From the NCBI RefSeq assembly GCF_037892425.1, contig NZ_JBBKTT010000001.1, positions 868,001-932,000 on the forward strand: a stretch of DNA of 64,000 nucleotides, read 5' to 3'. Shown in pieces: positions 61,262-64,000 of this stretch. The notes beneath the pieces are model-generated. The model made no database searches, was not told where the DNA came from, and saw only the letters and a list, made by a program, of their open reading frames with translations. The stretch is from Lacibacter sp. H375. GTDB lineage: Bacteria; Bacteroidota; Bacteroidia; Chitinophagales; Chitinophagaceae. The position numbers and the translations under genes are program-made. Each line of letters opens with the position of its first letter. The first letter of the stretch is position 1.

Positions 61262-62059
61262 TTAGAAAGTTGTTTTAAATGGTATTACCTGAACAATAGG
61301 TGAATTATACTCCTGCTGATAACTGTTGCTTACAATGATCTGATCAAATGATTTCTCCAATTCTGTAAACCCTTTGCTGAAGATGCCGTGTGTAACAATC
61401 AATGTGAGATGTGCAGGCCTTATCTGTTGCGCAATGGCAAGGAAGGTTCCACCACCATCGCACAGATCATCAATGATCACGCAATTTCTGTTCGTGCATT
61501 TTTCAGGTTCTATTACCTGTAAGCTGATTCGTCCGTTATTTAAATCACGGGTTTTATTACAGTAAACAGTTTCAACGAGATTTCTATTCCAGCCAGCATA
61601 ACTACTGATTTTTTTTGCAGCGCCTTTATCCGGACAGATAAGTATTGCGTTCTCTTTTGTATAAGATTTTACCAATGCTTCGTTTGTGATATTGACTGAA
61701 TTATGAATTAATTCCAGTGAAACTTCGGAATGAACATCGTACAAGTAAACTTTATCAAACTGCATATTGTTGATCAGATCAGCAATTACTTTCAAATCGA
61801 AACTATCTCCCTGTAACATCAAGCGGTCATATCTGGCGCCCATGAGATAGGGAATGATCAGATTCGTTTTTTTAGCGTTTACATTTTCAATAGCATTCGC
61901 TGTTTGTAATAACTGAAGTAACACTGTGCTATCTGTAATTGAACAGATGACAGTAACCTCATCGTCTTTACTAATATCCTGAATAACAACGTGGGGTTGG
62001 TTATCTGGAAACACAAACCGTTTTAAACCCCGGTTATTATTGATATGAATTGTTTTCAT
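61262..62059 (-). CDS. Ribose-phosphate pyrophosphokinase-like (PRPP synthetase), short divergent form
   Basis: The start at 62059 is set by two operators lying in what would be codons of a longer frame from 62119. Two Rossmann-like halves are visible. Recognisable sites are GARYDRLMLQGDS (the ATP-loop region, with RYDR where classic enzymes have RQDR), YLYDVHSE (the DLHS site) and NCVIIDDLCDGGGTFLAIA (PRPP loop). It is 265 residues, about 45 shorter than housekeeping Prs. Phages that carry nadV also carry short prs genes. It heads the NAD operon and would provide PRPP to NadV. Confidence 0.8.
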   Translation of the reverse strand: MKTIHINNNRGLKRFVFPDNQPHVVIQDISKDDEVTVICSITDSTVLLQLLQTANAIENVNAKKTNLIIPYLMGARYDRLMLQGDSFDLKVIADLINNMQFDKVYLYDVHSEVSLELIHNSVNITNEALVKSYTKENAILICPDKGAAKKISSYAGWNRNLVETVYCNKTRDLNNGRISLQVIEPEKCTNRNCVIIDDLCDGGGTFLAIAQQIRPAHLTLIVTHGIFSKGFTELEKSFDQIIVSNSYQQEYNSPIVQVIPFKTTF

Positions 62060-62080
62060 TTTGCTTAATTTATAAGCAAA
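62060..62080 (-). promoter_or_regulatory. Operator 1 of the NAD operon (8-5-8 inverted repeat)
   Basis: TTTGCTTA and TAAGCAAA (plus strand) are separated by ATTTA, directly abutting the prs ATG. It is the same palindrome type as operator 2, whose centre is 50 bases away. Likely target of the NrtR-like regulator at the window edge (inference). Confidence 0.65.
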
Positions 62081-62109
62081 TTTAATACGGCTTACTGAGA
62101 TGACCAAAT

Positions 62110-62130
62110 TTTGCTTCATTTTGAAGCAAA
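62110..62130 (-). promoter_or_regulatory. Operator 2 of the NAD operon (8-5-8 inverted repeat)
   Basis: TTTGCTTC and GAAGCAAA separated by ATTTT. Same size and consensus as operator 1 (TTTGCTTM-N5-KAAGCAAA), placed in the intergenic space shared with the divergent DUF1963 gene at 62199, so it could act on both promoters. Confidence 0.65.
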
Positions 62131-62198
62131 TTAATTTTAGGTCCCTTTCAACTGTCTGAATAATTATTTCCTTTAATTTGTTCTAAAACCGGAATGTT

Positions 62199-63080
62199 AT
62201 GGGCTTATTTGATTCATTGTTTGGCCGAAATAATAAAAAACAGGAAATACCAGATGATAAGCATCTCCTGGAAAAAGTAGAAGTTGCCCCGGGAATTGTA
62301 CTTCCAAAACTCTTTGCCGACCACTGGCCTGCAATAGAAAAAACAGCCATTCCGTTTGTTTCGATTAAGGCACTTCCAAAAGACGACCTTGCTCTGGAAG
62401 AAAGCAAATTTGGTCATTATCCCTGCATGCCATTAAATTTTGAGTACCCGAAAGATAATCAAGGCAGATTCATGTATCCACTTGCGCAAATCAATTGCAG
62501 TGATATCCCTCATTTGGAAGGTTATCCTCAATCGGGCTACTTACAATTTTATATTTCCGGTTTCGATGATGTCTATGGTTTGGATTTCGACAATCAACAA
62601 AATCAAACTAATTTTCGTGTTCTATACTTTCCAGAGAATGAGGTTGAACAGTTTAAAGTTGATTTCTCTTTTCTTGATGAGGTAATGCAAAGTGATATGC
62701 TGCCTGTATTTAAGCCACATGGCCTTGCATTTTCGAAAAGCGTTGAATATGTAGGTTTACAAGATGTGCATTACGACAAAGTCCCAACAAACCTGCACAA
62801 TTTTGCACTCCCTTACCCTGAGCTAGAAGATGATTTAATGGATATGGCTTATGATACATTTACTAATAATGGTCATAAGATCGGTGGTTATGCATACTTC
62901 ACACAAGAGGACCCAAGAAAATACAAAAATGAATTTAAGGATTACATTCTCTTATTTCAACTGGATTCAGATGATCATATTATGTGGGGAGATGTTGGTG
63001 TAGCTAATTTCTTTATTCATCCGGATGATTTGGCAAAAAGAGATTTCAGCAAAGTGATGTACAACTGGGATTGCAGTTAA
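62199..63080 (+). CDS. DUF1963 (YwqG-like) protein (293 aa)
   Basis: Cytoplasmic protein with the YwqG/DUF1963 pattern. ESKFGHYPCMPLNFEYPKDNQGRFMYPLAQINCSDIPHLEGYPQSGYLQFYISGFDDVYGLDFD is the core, and the C-terminal DYILLFQLDSDDHIMWGDVGVANFFIHPDDLAKRDFSKVMYNWDCS is typical. The function of this family is unknown. It is transcribed away from prs with two palindromic operators between, and its stop overlaps the HD gene's stop by three bases (convergent). It may be unrelated to NAD. Confidence 0.88.
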   Translation: MGLFDSLFGRNNKKQEIPDDKHLLEKVEVAPGIVLPKLFADHWPAIEKTAIPFVSIKALPKDDLALEESKFGHYPCMPLNFEYPKDNQGRFMYPLAQINCSDIPHLEGYPQSGYLQFYISGFDDVYGLDFDNQQNQTNFRVLYFPENEVEQFKVDFSFLDEVMQSDMLPVFKPHGLAFSKSVEYVGLQDVHYDKVPTNLHNFALPYPELEDDLMDMAYDTFTNNGHKIGGYAYFTQEDPRKYKNEFKDYILLFQLDSDDHIMWGDVGVANFFIHPDDLAKRDFSKVMYNWDCS

Positions 63081-63691
63081 AGAGATTCGATTTCTCTTTC
63101 CATATTTTTCTTAGCCGATTCCTCATACCTTTTATGAAAGTGTTCGGTTTTAAAAATCCGCTGCATGGAAAGGAAATGCTGCAAAGCTTTCTTTCGTCCA
63201 GGCTTGTATAACAGATCAGGATAGATCGCATACTCCTTCCGAACATTGTAGCAATAGGTATGGTATGTTTCCCAATCTTTCCCAAGAATACTCAAATCAG
63301 CATCGGTAAAAAGATTCACATCTGCGTCATCAGATAATTGGTGAGACTTTGTTGCAAGTATCAACTTATTTACCTGATCAATTAACGCAGCCTGGCAATT
63401 GAGTTGTTGTAAATGCGTATTTGCTAACAATGCACTTTGTTCTTCATTATCTTTTCGATGTGCTTTGTAAACAACGTCGTGATAAAAGATTGCTAATACA
63501 ATTGCATCCCAATTATTCACGATAGTTTTCAACTCTATTAACTCTGCAAGAAGATTTTCTAAATGCTTGAGGTTATGGTAATGTCTTTTCTTACCCGAAT
63601 AATTCTTTTCAATTTCCAACCACAACTTTTGTTGCAAATCGATGTCGTTGTTATATTGACTGATTACTGAAAGAAAAAGCTCTTTTAGCAT
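63077..63691 (-). CDS. HD-domain metal-dependent phosphohydrolase (204 aa)
   Basis: HD-type hydrolase pattern: the first His in KRHYHNLKHLENLLAELIEL, then the HD doublet in AIFYHDVVYKAHRKDNEEQSA, then NKLILATKSHQLSDDADVNLFTDADLSILG with the last metal-binding Asp. Proteins like this act on nucleotides or cyclic dinucleotides; the substrate is unknown. The gene follows the NrtR-like gene by ten bases on the minus strand and converges on DUF1963. Confidence 0.85.
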   Translation of the reverse strand: MLKELFLSVISQYNNDIDLQQKLWLEIEKNYSGKKRHYHNLKHLENLLAELIELKTIVNNWDAIVLAIFYHDVVYKAHRKDNEEQSALLANTHLQQLNCQAALIDQVNKLILATKSHQLSDDADVNLFTDADLSILGKDWETYHTYCYNVRKEYAIYPDLLYKPGRKKALQHFLSMQRIFKTEHFHKRYEESAKKNMEREIESL

Positions 63692-63701
63692 AGTGTGCTG
63701 A

Positions 63702-64000
63702 TTAGATTTCGAAGTGAAAGCCTTCCTTCAACAATTCTTTGTACCGCTTTTGATTAAACTGGTACATTTTACTGGGGCGGCCTTTGCCTTCCGACTTTGA
63801 TAACTCGCCTGTTTCTTCCAGAAAATCAAAGGAGAGTATTTTCTTACTGAAGTTTCGTCGGTTAATTTCCTTATCCAATAAAGCTGTATAGAGTTTCTCC
63901 AGATCGGAGAAGGGGAATTTTTTATCCAGTAGTTCAAAGCCAACCGGCTGATAACGAACTTTTGCACGCAAGCGCTCAATGGCCACCTGCAAAATTTGTT
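63702..64000 (-). CDS. NrtR-like NUDIX transcriptional regulator, C-terminal winged helix (5' end outside window)
   Basis: Only the last ~99 residues are present; the frame runs open to the window edge. The sequence IERLRAKVRYQPVGFELLDKKFPFSDLEKLYTALLDKEINRRNFSKKIL followed by GRPSKMYQF is the winged-helix DNA-binding domain of NrtR-type regulators, in which a Nudix domain (here off window) senses NAD-pathway metabolites. It is ten bases before the HD gene. The NAD operon with two palindromic operators lies 1.6 kb away, which makes autonomous control of NAD salvage likely (inference). Confidence 0.8.
   Translation of the reverse strand, partial: QILQVAIERLRAKVRYQPVGFELLDKKFPFSDLEKLYTALLDKEINRRNFSKKILSFDFLEETGELSKSEGKGRPSKMYQFNQKRYKELLKEGFHFEI

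Noticed and set aside
62060-62119. Longer N-terminus for the PRPP synthetase from the ATG at 62119
   Set aside because: The extra 20 residues are encoded by two palindromic operators and intergenic sequence, and classic Prs alignments begin at the later ATG.
1-64000. tRNA or rRNA genes, integrases and transposases
   Set aside because: None of the expected cloverleaf, 16S/23S or DDE/tyrosine recombinase signatures was seen by eye; a covariance-model scan could still find something.

Overview
The window reads as chromosome of a Bacteroidota bacterium, most likely from the Chitinophagaceae. The reasons are a SusC/SusD outer-membrane pair with a TlpA-like partner, lipoproteins with Bacteroidota-style signal sequences, genes without Shine-Dalgarno sites, promoter elements of the TAnnTTTG type, and dispersed G+C-rich repeats common in that phylum. 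No rRNA, tRNA, CRISPR array, integrase or transposase was found.

Layout. (1) 1-3.3 kb: the end of a KDPG aldolase, a hexuronate-type MFS permease, and a leucyl/arginyl-tRNA-protein transferase-like gene. (2) 3.3-11 kb: tandem lipoproteins, a cassette of small conserved Bacteroidota genes including two holin-like peptides, a two-component system, and an AraC-type regulator followed by a MauE-like membrane protein. (3) 11-17 kb, minus strand: SusD, SusC and a C-terminally short thiol-disulfide protein. (4) 17-38 kb: an AT-rich accessory region with the look of a defence island. It starts next to a 101-base imperfect palindrome. Its first cluster has an HTH regulator, a secreted OB-fold protein, two tandem trypsin-like proteases, a putative nuclease, a WxxxHxHL protein and a membrane KAP NTPase. 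Next comes a GIY-YIG gene preceded by an in-frame amber codon. After a few ordinary genes comes a tight operon of TPR-HExxH protein, MazG-like pyrophosphohydrolase, EVE-PD(D/E)XK nuclease and PD(D/E)XK-helicase. The region ends with a four-helix membrane protein and a second KAP NTPase. (5) 38-46 kb, plus strand: a TetR regulator with two identical operators, then small metabolic and detoxification enzymes and an amino-acid permease. (6) 46-62 kb: about 16 kb of minus-strand genes in two parts. The upstream part is an NAD/ADP-ribose operon: PRPP synthetase, nicotinamide phosphoribosyltransferase, macrodomain, ART-like protein, NADAR, KptA and metallophosphatase. The downstream part is a MoxR-VWA module: SWIM, DUF5691, MoxR, DEDDh exonuclease, DUF5682, VWA and DUF4132. 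(7) 62-64 kb: a DUF1963 gene, an HD hydrolase and the C-terminal winged-helix part of an NrtR-like NAD regulator.

How the genes may work together. The NAD operon forms a logical cycle. KptA and ADP-ribosyl chemistry consume NAD and release nicotinamide and ADP-ribose derivatives. The macrodomain and NADAR process ADP-ribose, while Prs and NadV rebuild NMN. Two matching 8-5-8 inverted repeats precede prs, and an NrtR-like gene is nearby. The two strongest candidates for undescribed systems are the 29.7-35.0 kb operon and the 17.3-25.8 kb protease/KAP cluster. Both are inferences from domains and gene order and have not been tested.
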